Assembly: GCA_964478335.1 (NCBI GenBank)
Contig: CAYZIC010000017.1
Coordinates: 1 to 37,247 of the forward strand
DNA length: 37,247 nt
From: CAYZIC01 sp964478335
GTDB lineage: Bacteria; Verrucomicrobiota; Kiritimatiellia; RFP12; DVOR01
Direction of reading: 5' to 3'
Shown here: piece after piece, positions 1 to 7,832 of the stretch
Position numbering within the stretch: position 1 is the first letter of the stretch
How the letters are laid out: every line of letters starts with the position of its first letter
Translations under genes and position numbers: made by a program
The notes under the pieces: model-generated
The model's input: the letters and a program-made list of their open reading frames with translations, nothing else
Database searches by the model: none
Told to the model about the DNA's origin: nothing

Positions 1-145
1 TATCACAGAGGGGGATGACTGAGTCATCTAGTCTTAGTTTATAGTCTTAGGTTAGGAAGAGCGGTCTGCGACCGCAGTCAGCGGAGCCTACGAGGGTGTC
101 TACGAGGGATTGTCTCACAGAGGCGCAGGGGGGGAGACGCAGAGG

Positions 146-179
146 GAGGCGACCGCGTCGCCTCGTTACAGTGAACAGC
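146..179. repeat. Triloop hairpin followed by two heptamers
   Basis: A perfect 8-bp stem GAGGCGAC/GTCGCCTC with a 3-nt loop CGC spans 146-164. It is followed at 166-179 by TTACAGT GAACAGC, the reverse-complement form of the TTACTGT/TCACTGC heptamers found before the LysM and Na/phosphate genes. The hairpin core GCGAC-NNN-GTCGC is the same as at 1192, 1890, 1952 and 1998. Confidence 0.6.
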
Positions 180-461
180 CCCCAACTCCCATCCCGCTAC
201 CCACAGTCGCGCGCAGTGCGAGCGTCGTGGCGGGAGGCAAGCTCAGGGGCTCGCATTTAAGAATAAACGCATCAATATACAAAAAACGCAGACTGCCCGC
301 CACAGGCGCTCCTCTCTGCGCTCTCTGACCGCTCGGTCGCCTACGGCTCGGTCGCTCAAGACTATGTCTTGTCTAAGCCTCAATCTCGCCACTGCAGTCG
401 CTACGCTCCTTTGATTGCTCGTTTCGCTTCCAAGTCTAGAGTTCTAGTTCTCGTGCTAATG

Positions 462-478
462 GTGGGGCTGTGCCCCAC
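462..478. repeat. Perfect 7-bp triloop hairpin
   Basis: GTGGGGC, loop TGT, GCCCCAC. No T-run follows on either strand, so it does not look like an intrinsic terminator. It shares the 3-nt loop layout of the other intergenic hairpins in this window. Confidence 0.55.
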
Positions 479-650
479 GCCCTGCTTATTGACCTGAAGA
501 CGTTGTCTACATTGCACCCAAATTACTGCGCGCTATCGCTTGCGGGTAGTAGGCATCGAAGTGCCACGAATGGCCACGAATGACTTGCTAACGCTCGTAG
601 GACTGCCAGGGGGGTAGCGTAGGGGGCGCTTTTTCTCCCTCACAAGGGCG

Positions 651-663
651 GAGGCTGCGCCTC
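651..663. repeat. Perfect 5-bp triloop hairpin
   Basis: GAGGC, loop TGC, GCCTC. It lies just outside the conserved intergenic block at 688-720 and belongs to the same triloop-hairpin class seen elsewhere in gene gaps. Confidence 0.5.
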
Positions 664-687
664 TACGACAGTCGCGATGCTCCTGCA

Positions 688-720
688 TTTTATACTTCCA
701 CCCCAAAATTAAACAAGAGC
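688..720 (-). repeat. Conserved intergenic block, copy 1
   Basis: Read on the minus strand this 33-nt block begins GCTCTTGTTTAATTTT and ends GAAGTATAAAA. The same start and end words occur on the plus strand at 36607-36642, and the start alone occurs at 25786-25807. All three copies are in gene gaps. The function is unknown. Confidence 0.5.
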
Positions 721-741
721 CAGTTTTTTTGCATTTACCGC

Positions 742-770
742 TTGCTTATTTTGACGCTCTCAGCTATAAT
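742..770 (+). promoter_or_regulatory. Sigma70-like promoter of trxA
   Basis: A -35 box TTGCTT (742-747) and a perfect -10 box TATAAT (765-770) are separated by exactly 17 nt. Transcription would start near 777, about 38 nt before the trxA start codon. Confidence 0.7.
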
Positions 771-814
771 AGGCGCTATCAAAACAGATGTTTTATTAAG
801 AAAGGAACTTTGTG

Positions 815-1129
815 ATGAGTGTATTACATTTGACAGATGCAGATTTTGCAGCAACAATTGCTACTGGTGTGACGTTGGTCGACTTTTGGGCACCTTGGTG
901 TGGGCCTTGTAAGCGCTTGGGACCAGTGCTCGAGGAAATCGCTCCTGAGTATGATGGCCGTGCTAAAATCGCGAAGGTCGACATCGACCAATTCCCGGCT
1001 TTGGCTGCTCAATATGGTGTCTTGAGCATCCCGACGATCTTGATCGTGAAGGATGGCCAGGTGCAAGATACGATGATGGGCTTGCAGCAAGCGGCTACGT
1101 TGCGCGCTGCGATCGATGGCGCGCTCTAG
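815..1129 (+). CDS. trxA: Thioredoxin
   Basis: This 104-residue protein is a cytoplasmic thioredoxin that reduces disulfides in target proteins. The redox-active motif WCGPC places the two cysteines at residues 29 and 32, preceded by the usual VDFWAPWC strand. The later cis-proline segment SIPTILIVKDG is also present, and the length is typical of a single-domain thioredoxin. I chose ATG 815 over the adjacent in-frame GTG 812 because AAAGGAA at 801-807 sits 7 nt before it. A good promoter lies at 742-770, so the gene is probably transcribed on its own. Downstream is a repeat mosaic with no clear terminator. Confidence 0.95.
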   Translation: MSVLHLTDADFAATIATGVTLVDFWAPWCGPCKRLGPVLEEIAPEYDGRAKIAKVDIDQFPALAAQYGVLSIPTILIVKDGQVQDTMMGLQQAATLRAAIDGAL

Positions 1130-1140
1130 CGATCGCGCTA

Positions 1141-1204
1141 GGTACAAGGTACAAGGTACAAGGTACAAGGTACAAGGTACGAGGTACGAGGGCGACTGCG
1201 TCGC
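1141..1204. repeat. Heptamer array (GGTACRA)7 plus hairpin
   Basis: Five perfect copies of GGTACAA and two of GGTACGA run head to tail from 1141 to 1189. They are followed at once by the perfect hairpin GCGAC-TGC-GTCGC (1192-1204) and a TCGCTCGCT-rich stretch. The array starts 12 nt after the trxA stop. The same modules recur after the LysM gene at 1881-2010. Confidence 0.85.
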
Positions 1205-1288
1205 TATAGGTCGCTCGCTGGCTCGCTAGGTGCGGGCCAGCGGCGCAAGTTTCCTTTCGCCTTTCGCCTCTCGTCTCTTCTCTGTTTG

Positions 1289-1320
1289 TTACTGTTCACT
1301 GCGGCGTAGCCGCTAAGGAT
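1289..1320 (+). repeat. Heptamer pair, hairpin and RBS upstream of LysM gene
   Basis: TTACTGT TCACTGC (1289-1302) leads into the hairpin GCGGC-GTA-GCCGC (1301-1313) and then TAAGGAT (1314-1320), which holds the ribosome binding site of the LysM gene. An almost identical hairpin-RBS block occurs at 2057-2076 before the next gene. Confidence 0.7.
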
Positions 1321-1325
1321 GATTC

Positions 1326-1862
1326 ATGGCTTTTAAGCAAATACTCTTTTTGGTGATCTTTTCTTGTGGCTCGTTGTTGTCGGCGCAGTCAATCTCTCCT
1401 GTGCAAGCGCAGATGGCGGCTCAGGTGCAGCAGATGCAGCGTCTGCAGATCCAGTTGCAGGGCATCGTGGCTCAATTGGATGCGGTCGTGCGGGCTCAAA
1501 ATGAGCTGAATGCTAAGGTCATGCGTCTCGAGTCAAGACTGAATGATGGACAAAGTGATGCATTGGTTGCGGTTAAGCGCGATTTGACCTTTTTGAAGGG
1601 TGAACAGGCCAAGCTGCGTCAGGAGATTGTCGCAGATTTGACGAAAAAGATCACGCAGATCGTGCCGCCTAAGCCGGTGGCAAAGAAGCCTGCTTTGCCG
1701 CCAATCTCGACGACTGGCCGAGAACATGTGGTGGAGCAGGGGCAGACGTTGACAGAGATCGCTCAAGCTTATAAGCAGAGTGTCAAGGTGATCATGCGGG
1801 CGAATAAGATCTCTAATCCGTCGTTGATTCGTGTGGGGCAAAAACTATTTATCCCAGATTGA
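1326..1862 (+). CDS. Secreted coiled-coil protein with C-terminal LysM domain
   Basis: A 178-residue protein with an N-terminal signal peptide (about residues 1-20, hydrophobic core ILFLVIFSCGSLLSA). A heptad-like coiled coil covers about residues 28-108 and is rich in Q, L and A. A lysine/proline linker follows, then one LysM domain (about 133-177: VVEQGQTLTEIAQAYK to VGQKLFIPD). LysM modules bind N-acetylglucosamine chains of peptidoglycan, so the protein probably sits in the periplasm attached to the wall. The layout (signal, coiled coil, LysM) resembles cell-envelope scaffolds but does not show an enzymatic domain. The ATG follows AAGGA, which lies inside a repeat block. The specific role is unknown. 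Confidence 0.85.
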   Translation: MAFKQILFLVIFSCGSLLSAQSISPVQAQMAAQVQQMQRLQIQLQGIVAQLDAVVRAQNELNAKVMRLESRLNDGQSDALVAVKRDLTFLKGEQAKLRQEIVADLTKKITQIVPPKPVAKKPALPPISTTGREHVVEQGQTLTEIAQAYKQSVKVIMRANKISNPSLIRVGQKLFIPD

Positions 1863-1880
1863 GCTTGCGCTGCCTCGCTA

Positions 1881-2076
1881 GGTACGAGGGCGACTGCGTC
1901 GCAAGTAGGTCGCTCGCTGCGCTCGCTAGGTACGAGGTACGAGGTACAAGGGCGACTGCGTCGCAAGTAGGTCGCTCGCTAGGTACGAGATACGAGGGCG
2001 ACTGCGTCGCTTTACTGTCCACTGTTTACTGTCCACTGTTTACTGATCACTATTTTGCGGTGTAGCCGCTAAGGAT
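1881..2076. repeat. Composite intergenic mosaic of hairpins and heptamers
   Basis: This gap is built almost wholly from repeats. Modules of one or more GGTACRA heptamers followed by GCGAC-TGC-GTCGC hairpins (1890-1902, 1952-1964, 1998-2010) alternate with AGGTCGCTCGCT stretches. Then comes a 42-nt array of six heptamers alternating TTACTGT and CCACTGT (2012-2053, the last two degenerate). It ends with the hairpin GCGGT-GTA-GCCGC (2057-2069) and AAGGAT (2071-2076). The hairpin and RBS nearly duplicate 1301-1320. Confidence 0.85.
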
Positions 2077-2083
2077 GTATGAT

Positions 2084-3763
2084 ATGAGTCTATGTGCAAC
2101 GATTGCTTCTGTAGCAGGTGGTTTGGGAATCTTTCTTTTGGGGATGAAGCAGATCTCTGATGGGTTACAGGTAATTGCGGGTGCGAAGATGCGGCGGTTG
2201 GTGGCTGCAGCAACGACCAATCGCATCTTTGGTGTCTGCACGGGGGCGATTGTCACGGGCATTATCCAGGCATCGGCGGTGACGACGGTGATGGTGGTGG
2301 GGTTGGTGACATCGGGGGTGATGACGTTGGTCCAGGCGACGAATGTGATTATCGGTGCGAATATCGGTACAACGGTGACGGCCTGGTTGGTCTCGATCTT
2401 CCCTAAGGTGGGACCTGAATTTGGCTTGGCGGTTACGGGTGTGGCGGCGTTGATTTACCTTTTCTCTAAACGTGAGGGGTGGAAGTATACGGGGCTGATT
2501 TTCTTGGGGCTTGGGTTGATCTTTTACGGGCTCTTTTTGATGAATGCGTCGCTGGCTCCGTTGGCTAAATCAGAGGCTTTTGTTGAGTTTTTGTCGTTCT
2601 TTGAGGCGAATTCTGCTTGGGGGCTAATCAAGTGCATCATGGTGGGCGCAGTGGCGACGGCGTTGATCCAATCGTCGTCTGCGACGACTGCGGTGTCGAT
2701 CTCGTTGGCGATCAATGGGGTGATTACGTTTGACACGGCTGCGTCGTTGGTGCTGGGTATGAATATCGGTACGACGGTGACGGCGTGGTTGGCGAGTATT
2801 GGCGCGACGACAGATGCGCGTCGTGCTGCAATGGCGCATACGCTCTTTAACTTGATCGGTGTGGCAATTATGGCCCCCTTTTTCTTGCCGGTGATCTTGC
2901 CAGCTATTCGCTCGGTGTGGGACATTGAGGCGATCGTGGCGAATGATCCAACGAGCTTAGGTATCCCTATCGCAGCAATCCATACGGCTTTTAATATCGT
3001 CAATACCTTGGTCTTCTTGCCCTTTGTGAAGCAGTTTGTGGCGTTGATCTGTCGCATTATCCCTGATAGTGCGATGCGTGAGGCACCGCGGTTGACGATC
3101 TTGAACCCTTTAAAATTGGCCCCTGTGGTGGCTGTAGAACAGGCCCGTAAGGAGGTCGAGCAGATGGCGAGCCAATGTCGCGAGGCGACGCATCGTCTGC
3201 GGGAGATGCTCTTGGGTGAGGTGGATGAGCCTGGCATTAAGTTGGTCATGCGGGTGGAGGAGGATCTCGACACGGTACAACATGAGGTGTCTGCATTTTT
3301 GGGAACGATTTTGACGCGCACGATGGGTAGTGCGGTGGCTTTGCGTGCGAGAATGTTGCTGCGTGTTGCTGATGAATATGAGTCGATTTCTGATGAGGGA
3401 GCGATGCTCTGTAAGCTCTTTGCTCGTATGCGTAAGAATGATCTCAAACTCGACGATGCGACGCGTGGGGAATTGCTCAAGCTGCATGATGCGTGTGAAC
3501 AATTTGCGAGCAAGGTCACGGATGCTTTTTGCATGGGTAAGCAATTCGCCCCGCAGGTGTTGGCGCATGCTCAGTCAGACGAGGCTGCAATCTCGGCGAT
3601 GATTAAGGAGATCCGCCATGCGCAGATGATGCGCTTGGGGGATAAGGAACACAGCCTTGATCCATTGTCCTCGGTCGTGGTGCTCGATATGATCAACAGC
3701 TATCGTCGCTTTAAGGAAGATTGTGCAAATATCGGTGAGGCGATGCTGGACGAGGCGCGGTAA
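2084..3763 (+). CDS. Na+/phosphate cotransporter with PhoU-like domain
   Basis: A 559-residue inner-membrane protein of the Na/Pi cotransporter (NptA/PNaS) family, predicted to import phosphate with sodium. The first about 320 residues hold multiple hydrophobic segments and the two inverted family repeats: QASAVTTVMVVGLV near the start and QSSSATTAVSISLA near residue 200, each with a GANIGTT/GMNIGTT motif. About residues 345-559 form a soluble helical region like PhoU, a usual fusion in this family. I prefer ATG 2084 over ATG 2075 because AAGGA (2071-2075) overlaps the earlier codon and has 8-nt spacing to 2084. The stop codon overlaps the nadD start (TAATG), so the two are translationally coupled. 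Confidence 0.9.
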   Translation: MSLCATIASVAGGLGIFLLGMKQISDGLQVIAGAKMRRLVAAATTNRIFGVCTGAIVTGIIQASAVTTVMVVGLVTSGVMTLVQATNVIIGANIGTTVTAWLVSIFPKVGPEFGLAVTGVAALIYLFSKREGWKYTGLIFLGLGLIFYGLFLMNASLAPLAKSEAFVEFLSFFEANSAWGLIKCIMVGAVATALIQSSSATTAVSISLAINGVITFDTAASLVLGMNIGTTVTAWLASIGATTDARRAAMAHTLFNLIGVAIMAPFFLPVILPAIRSVWDIEAIVANDPTSLGIPIAAIHTAFNIVNTLVFLPFVKQFVALICRIIPDSAMREAPRLTILNPLKLAPVVAVEQARKEVEQMASQCREATHRLREMLLGEVDEPGIKLVMRVEEDLDTVQHEVSAFLGTILTRTMGSAVALRARMLLRVADEYESISDEGAMLCKLFARMRKNDLKLDDATRGELLKLHDACEQFASKVTDAFCMGKQFAPQVLAHAQSDEAAISAMIKEIRHAQMMRLGDKEHSLDPLSSVVVLDMINSYRRFKEDCANIGEAMLDEAR

Positions 3764-4371
3764 TGGCTCGTAGGCGCATCGGTATCCTTGGGGGGTCGTT
3801 TGACCCAATCCATACTGCGCATCTAGAATTGGCTCGCTTGGCGCGCGAATCGTGTGCACTGGATGAGGTGTGGCTGATGCCGTGTGCCCAGCAGGCTCTC
3901 AAACCGCAGGGCGCTTGCGCATCGGCTCGGCAACGCTGCCACATGGTCGAGCTGGCGATTGCTGCTCACCGGTACTTGCGCTTAGAACGCTACGAGGTGG
4001 AGGCGGGTGGCATCTCCTACACCGTCGACACGATGACTGCGCTTAAGGCACGCAATCCGCAGGTGGATTTTTTCTTTATCATGGGGATGGACTCGGTGGG
4101 GAATTTTTCCAGATGGAAGGATCCCGATAGGCTCTTGACTTGCTGTGAATTTATCGTTTTTGATCGGCTTGGCGTGGAGAAAATTGCCACACCCTATAGT
4201 CCAAAATTACTAAAATACCACATTTCAGCCCTAAAATCGCCGATTTCTTCCACTGAGCTGCGTAAGATGCTTGCACGAAATGAAAATATCATGTACTATA
4301 TACCCCGTGCAGTCGAAAACTATCTCCGACAAGAGAAGATTTACTATAGAGAGGTAAACAATGGAAAATAA
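3763..4371 (+). CDS. nadD: Nicotinate-nucleotide adenylyltransferase
   Basis: A 202-residue cytoplasmic enzyme that joins ATP and nicotinate mononucleotide to give deamido-NAD, the penultimate step in NAD synthesis. The nucleotidyltransferase signature GGSFDPIHTAH is at residues 9-19, and the second ATP-binding motif SSTELRKML lies near residue 160. The length is normal. It overlaps the upstream transporter stop by one base and the downstream rsfS start by 11 nt. The nadD-rsfS pairing is widespread in bacteria and supports both assignments. Confidence 0.95.
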   Translation: MARRRIGILGGSFDPIHTAHLELARLARESCALDEVWLMPCAQQALKPQGACASARQRCHMVELAIAAHRYLRLERYEVEAGGISYTVDTMTALKARNPQVDFFFIMGMDSVGNFSRWKDPDRLLTCCEFIVFDRLGVEKIATPYSPKLLKYHISALKSPISSTELRKMLARNENIMYYIPRAVENYLRQEKIYYREVNNGK

Positions 4372-4708
4372 AGAATCATTAGCAATCGAAATCGCCAAGG
4401 AGCTCAACTTGTCCAAAGCGGAGGATATCCGCGTATTGGACGTGCGGGGCATTTCATCGGTGACGGACTATTGCGTCATCGCGACGGGCAATTCTGCCCC
4501 ACACCTCAATGGCCTCTTGCGCGATGTGCAGGCTCGCTTGAGAGAGCTCGGCGAAAAGGGGAACCGCGTTTCGGGCGATCCTGAGAGTGGCTGGGTCCTC
4601 TTGGATTGCTTTTCGGTCATCGTGCATGTATTCGCACCAGAAGCGCGCGAATACTATGACATCGAGCGTCTTTGGAGTGAAGCCAAAGAGATCGACTATA
4701 CCGCCTAA
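4361..4708 (+). CDS. rsfS: Ribosomal silencing factor RsfS
   Basis: A 115-residue RsfS/Iojap-family protein. Family members bind ribosomal protein uL14 and block joining of the subunits when nutrients are short. The conserved core VTDYCVIATGNSAPHLNGLL, and the later GWVLLDCFSVIVHVFAPEAREYYDIERLW, are both clear. The start ATG lies inside the end of nadD, with GAGG 6 nt upstream, so translation is probably coupled. It is the last gene of the transporter-nadD-rsfS run. Confidence 0.95.
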   Translation: MENKESLAIEIAKELNLSKAEDIRVLDVRGISSVTDYCVIATGNSAPHLNGLLRDVQARLRELGEKGNRVSGDPESGWVLLDCFSVIVHVFAPEAREYYDIERLWSEAKEIDYTA

Positions 4709-4748
4709 TCGGCCACCAAGTACTCAATCTATCACATTACCAGTGCGT

Positions 4749-4774
4749 GGCCTCTCGTCGTAGGAGGCCATTTT
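4749..4774 (+). terminator. Weak terminator or leader hairpin before ilvD
   Basis: GGCCTC (4749-4754) pairs with GAGGCC (4764-4769) across a 9-nt loop and is followed by ATTTTG. It could end the rsfS transcript or act as a leader structure for ilvD. I see no leader peptide with branched-chain codons, so amino-acid attenuation is not supported. Confidence 0.4.
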
Positions 4775-4797
4775 GTATGCTAGCAAAGGAATTGATC

Positions 4798-6471
4798 ATG
4801 AATAGTGACACTATCAAATCTGGATATCAACGCGCCCCTCACCGTAGTCTCTTGAGAGCTGCTGGGGTCAAGGGTGAAGACTTTAAGAAGCCCTTTATTG
4901 CAATTTGCAATTCTGCGACGGATGTCGTGCCGGGACATTGCCATTTGCGCAAGGTCGGGCAGTTGATCCGTGAGGAAATCATTGCTGCGGGCGGTGTGCC
5001 ATTTGAATTTGACACGATTGCTGTTTGCGATGGCATTGCCATGAGCCACAGTGGTATGAAAATGTCTCTGCCAAGCCGTGAATTGATCGCGGACTCGGTC
5101 GAAACCATGCTGCGTGCGCATTGTTTTGATGCGATGATCTGTATCCCTAACTGTGATAAGATCGTGCCAGGGATGCTTTTGGGGGCTTTGCGTGTGAATA
5201 TCCCTACGATCTTTGCTAGCGGTGGGCCGATGATGGCGGGTAAAAATCCTGTCACGGGCAAAGACTCTGACTTGAATACGGTCTTTGAGGCGGTCGCAGA
5301 GTATAAGAATGGCAAACTCACTGAGGCGCAGCTCGAATCAATCGAATCGACTTCCTGCCCGGGATGCGGTTCTTGCTCGGGTATGTTTACCGCAAACTCG
5401 ATGAATTGTCTCTGCGAAGTGCTCGGTATGGCCTTGCCTGGTAATGGCACGGTGCCTGCCATTGATCCTGCCCGTGAAACGATTTGGCGCACCGCAGCTC
5501 GTCGCATTGTGGAAATGGCTAAGGCCGAAGGCCCCCGTCCGCTCGATATCGTCACGCCTGATGCCATTGATAACGCCTTTGCCTTGGATATGGCAATGGG
5601 CGGTAGCACTAATACAGTCTTGCACACGCTGGCATTCGCTCACCAAGCTGGGATCGCTTACGATCTTAAGCGCATCGACATGATCTCCAAGCGTACGCCC
5701 AATATCTGCAAGGTGGCGCCATCGTGTGGCTACCATATGCAGGATGTGAATGCCGCTGGTGGTATACCTGCGATCCTCAAGCGTATGCTCGAAAAGGATG
5801 CTGCGCTCTTGCACACCGATGCCAAGACGGTCTCTGGTAAGACTATCGGCGAAATCGCAGCGTCAGGCATGCCTCAGAATGATGCGGTTATTCGTACGCT
5901 TGATACGGTCTATAGCCAAGATGGCGGCCTCTCGGTCCTCCATGGTAATATCGCTAAACAGGGGGCGATCGTTAAGCGTGCGGGTGTCTATGCCTCGATG
6001 ATGGTCTTTACAGGTAAGGCTATCTGCTTTAATTCTCAAGAAGAGGCCTGTGAGGGTATTCTCGCTGGCAAGGTGCAGTCTGGTCATGTGGTCGTGATCC
6101 GTGGCGAAGGCCCCAAAGGTGGACCGGGTATGCAAGAAATGCTCGCACCTACCGCCTATATCATTGGTGCTGGCCTCGGTGAAAGCGTGGCTTTGATCAC
6201 TGATGGACGTTTCTCTGGGGCGACTCATGGTGCTTGCATTGGGCATGTCTCTCCAGAAGCTGCAGAGGGTGGCGAAATCGGTCTCATTCAAGATGGCGAC
6301 CTCATTGCGATCGATATCCCTAACAATTCAATCAATGTCCAATTGACCGATGATGAGCTCGCTGCTCGCCGCACACAGGCTCAACCATGGCCTGCTCGCA
6401 ATGTCTCAGGTTGGTTGGCGCGCTATGCTAAGCTCGTGGGCAATGCCTCGACAGGAGCATCACTCGCTTAA
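4798..6471 (+). CDS. ilvD: Dihydroxy-acid dehydratase
   Basis: A 557-residue enzyme of the IlvD/Edd family. It dehydrates 2,3-dihydroxy-3-methylbutanoate and its homologue in valine, leucine and isoleucine synthesis, using an Fe-S cluster and Mg2+. The expected cysteine motifs are present: PGHCHL, IPNCDKIVPGM and STSCPGCGSCSGMFTANSM. The Edd/IlvD split is resolved toward IlvD by the full-length C-terminus with GPKGGPGMQEML and TDGRFSGATHGACIGHVSPEA. I start at ATG 4798 because AAAGGA (4785-4790) is 7 nt upstream; longer in-frame GTG or ATG starts would add an unrelated Arg-rich leader. The first metY copy follows after 46 nt. Confidence 0.95.
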   Translation: MNSDTIKSGYQRAPHRSLLRAAGVKGEDFKKPFIAICNSATDVVPGHCHLRKVGQLIREEIIAAGGVPFEFDTIAVCDGIAMSHSGMKMSLPSRELIADSVETMLRAHCFDAMICIPNCDKIVPGMLLGALRVNIPTIFASGGPMMAGKNPVTGKDSDLNTVFEAVAEYKNGKLTEAQLESIESTSCPGCGSCSGMFTANSMNCLCEVLGMALPGNGTVPAIDPARETIWRTAARRIVEMAKAEGPRPLDIVTPDAIDNAFALDMAMGGSTNTVLHTLAFAHQAGIAYDLKRIDMISKRTPNICKVAPSCGYHMQDVNAAGGIPAILKRMLEKDAALLHTDAKTVSGKTIGEIAASGMPQNDAVIRTLDTVYSQDGGLSVLHGNIAKQGAIVKRAGVYASMMVFTGKAICFNSQEEACEGILAGKVQSGHVVVIRGEGPKGGPGMQEMLAPTAYIIGAGLGESVALITDGRFSGATHGACIGHVSPEAAEGGEIGLIQDGDLIAIDIPNNSINVQLTDDELAARRTQAQPWPARNVSGWLARYAKLVGNASTGASLA

Positions 6472-6517
6472 AAAACGCTGTCTGGTTGCCCGTTACACGA
6501 AAAGGAGACGATACTAG

Positions 6518-7801
6518 ATGAAGTTTGAAACACAATGTGTGCAAGTTGGTTGGGATGCCAAGAATGGCGATCCCCGGGTCTTGCCGATTATTCAGAGTAC
6601 CACCTTTAAGTTTGACAGTAGCGAGCATGTCGCTGATCTCTTTGACCTCAAGGTCGGTGGTCACTTCTATACTCGCTTGAGCAACCCGACGCTCGATGGG
6701 CTTGAGCAGCGTATCGCTGCAATTGAGGGCGGCCTTGCTGCAATGGTCACTGCTTCTGGGCAGTCGGCTCTCTCCCTCGCGGTGCTCAACCTCTGCTCGC
6801 CTGGAGACCATGTCGTCTGCTCTAGTGCTATCTATGGCGGTACCTACAATCTCTTTAACGTCACCTTGCGCAGAATGGGTATCGATTTTTCGTTCTTTGA
6901 TCCTATGGACAGTGACGAGGAGATTCAAAAGCTCTTTAAGCCCATGACAAAGCTCATCTTTGGTGAAACGATCTCCAACCCTGCACTCTCGGTCTTTGAC
7001 ATTGAGCGCATTGCGACATTGGCCCACAAAAATGATGTGCCGCTAATGATTGATAATTCATTAACGACTCCTTATGTCTGCAAACCAATTGATTACGGCT
7101 GTGACATTGTCATCCATGCTACGACAAAATACCTCGATGGGCATGCGTTAGCCGTGGGTGGGGCAATCGTCGACAGTGGTAACTTTGATTGGGCTGCGTC
7201 TGGGCGTTTCCCCGAGCTCTGCACGCCAGATCCATCTTACCATGGCTTGGTTTACACCGAGGCCTTTGGCAAGGCTGCCTATATCGTCAAGGCGCGCGCT
7301 CAGCTCATGCGTGATATTGGCGCACAAGCCGCACCCATGAGTGCCTTTCTCACCCATGTGGGGATCGAAACCCTCCCTCTACGTATGGCGAGACATTGTA
7401 ATAATGCCTTCGCTGTGGCGCGATTCTTAGAAGCGCACCCTGCCATTGAGTCTGTCAATTATCCAGGCTTGCCCTCCAATCGCTGCTATGCTTTGGCGCA
7501 GAAGTATCTGCCTAGAGGAGCTGCTGGTGTGGTCTCTTTTGATATAAAAGGTGGTAGAGATGCTGCCATGAAGCTGATGAATGCTTTCACGCTTATTGGT
7601 ATTGTCGTCCACGTCGCAGATGCCCGTACTTGTGTCTTGCACCCGGCAAGTATGACTCACCGACAGCTCACCGATCAGCAGTTGCACGCTGTGGGCATTA
7701 GCCCTAATATGGTGCGTCTCTCAGTCGGCATCGAGCATGTTGATGACATTATCGCAGACCTCGAGCAAGCCCTCCAAACAATCTCATCAATCGTCGAATG
7801 A
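6518..7801 (+). CDS. metY: O-acetylhomoserine sulfhydrylase, copy 1
   Basis: A 427-residue PLP enzyme of the Cys/Met metabolism family. MetY-type members make homocysteine from O-acetylhomoserine and sulfide. The pyridoxal lysine is Lys204 in ATTKYLDGH, and the length near 430 fits MetY rather than the shorter cystathionine enzymes. The RBS AGGAGA precedes ATG by several bases. It is a close paralogue of the next gene. Compared with that copy it carries DNSLTTPYVCKPIDYG where family members usually have DNTFxTPYLCRP, so a shifted substrate preference is possible. A 172-nt stretch (7169-7340) is identical to copy 2. Confidence 0.85.
   Translation: MKFETQCVQVGWDAKNGDPRVLPIIQSTTFKFDSSEHVADLFDLKVGGHFYTRLSNPTLDGLEQRIAAIEGGLAAMVTASGQSALSLAVLNLCSPGDHVVCSSAIYGGTYNLFNVTLRRMGIDFSFFDPMDSDEEIQKLFKPMTKLIFGETISNPALSVFDIERIATLAHKNDVPLMIDNSLTTPYVCKPIDYGCDIVIHATTKYLDGHALAVGGAIVDSGNFDWAASGRFPELCTPDPSYHGLVYTEAFGKAAYIVKARAQLMRDIGAQAAPMSAFLTHVGIETLPLRMARHCNNAFAVARFLEAHPAIESVNYPGLPSNRCYALAQKYLPRGAAGVVSFDIKGGRDAAMKLMNAFTLIGIVVHVADARTCVLHPASMTHRQLTDQQLHAVGISPNMVRLSVGIEHVDDIIADLEQALQTISSIVE
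7169..7340 (+). repeat. 172-nt identical tract shared by the metY pair, copy 1
   Basis: Every base matches 8484-8655, while the flanking coding sequence of the two genes differs at many synonymous sites. This is the pattern left by a recent gene-conversion event between tandem paralogues. The offset between the tracts is 1,315 nt. Confidence 0.85.
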
Positions 7802-7832
7802 TCAAAAAAACTATAATAACGGAGTCTATCCT

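Larger units (their letters stand above)
1..682. other. Gene-free, repeat-rich left flank
   Basis: I find no credible gene here. The longest reading frame (110-328) is arginine- and serine-rich, has no ribosome binding site and runs through repeats. The stretch holds several perfect short hairpins (146-164, 462-478, 651-663), a 13-nt imperfect direct repeat near 29-54, a 10-nt direct repeat CCACGAATGG near 565-585, and a segment around 395-425 whose wording recurs near 36765-36790 at the other end of the window. No rRNA, tRNA or RNase P signature was recognised. Confidence 0.6.

Noticed and set aside
1..780. Mobile element or integrated island at the left end
   Set aside because: Repeats are short and no transposase, integrase or terminal inverted repeat pair with a target duplication is visible.
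1859..2065. 68-codon plus-strand frame after the LysM gene
   Set aside because: It lies wholly in the heptamer/hairpin mosaic and has no independent coding signal.
2524..3534. 336-codon frame antisense to the Na/phosphate transporter
   Set aside because: A shadow of the real gene, with Ser/Ala/Thr-rich composition and no domain.
6472..6517. SAM riboswitch or T-box before the metY pair
   Set aside because: Only 46 nt separate ilvD and metY copy 1; there is no room and no conserved core.
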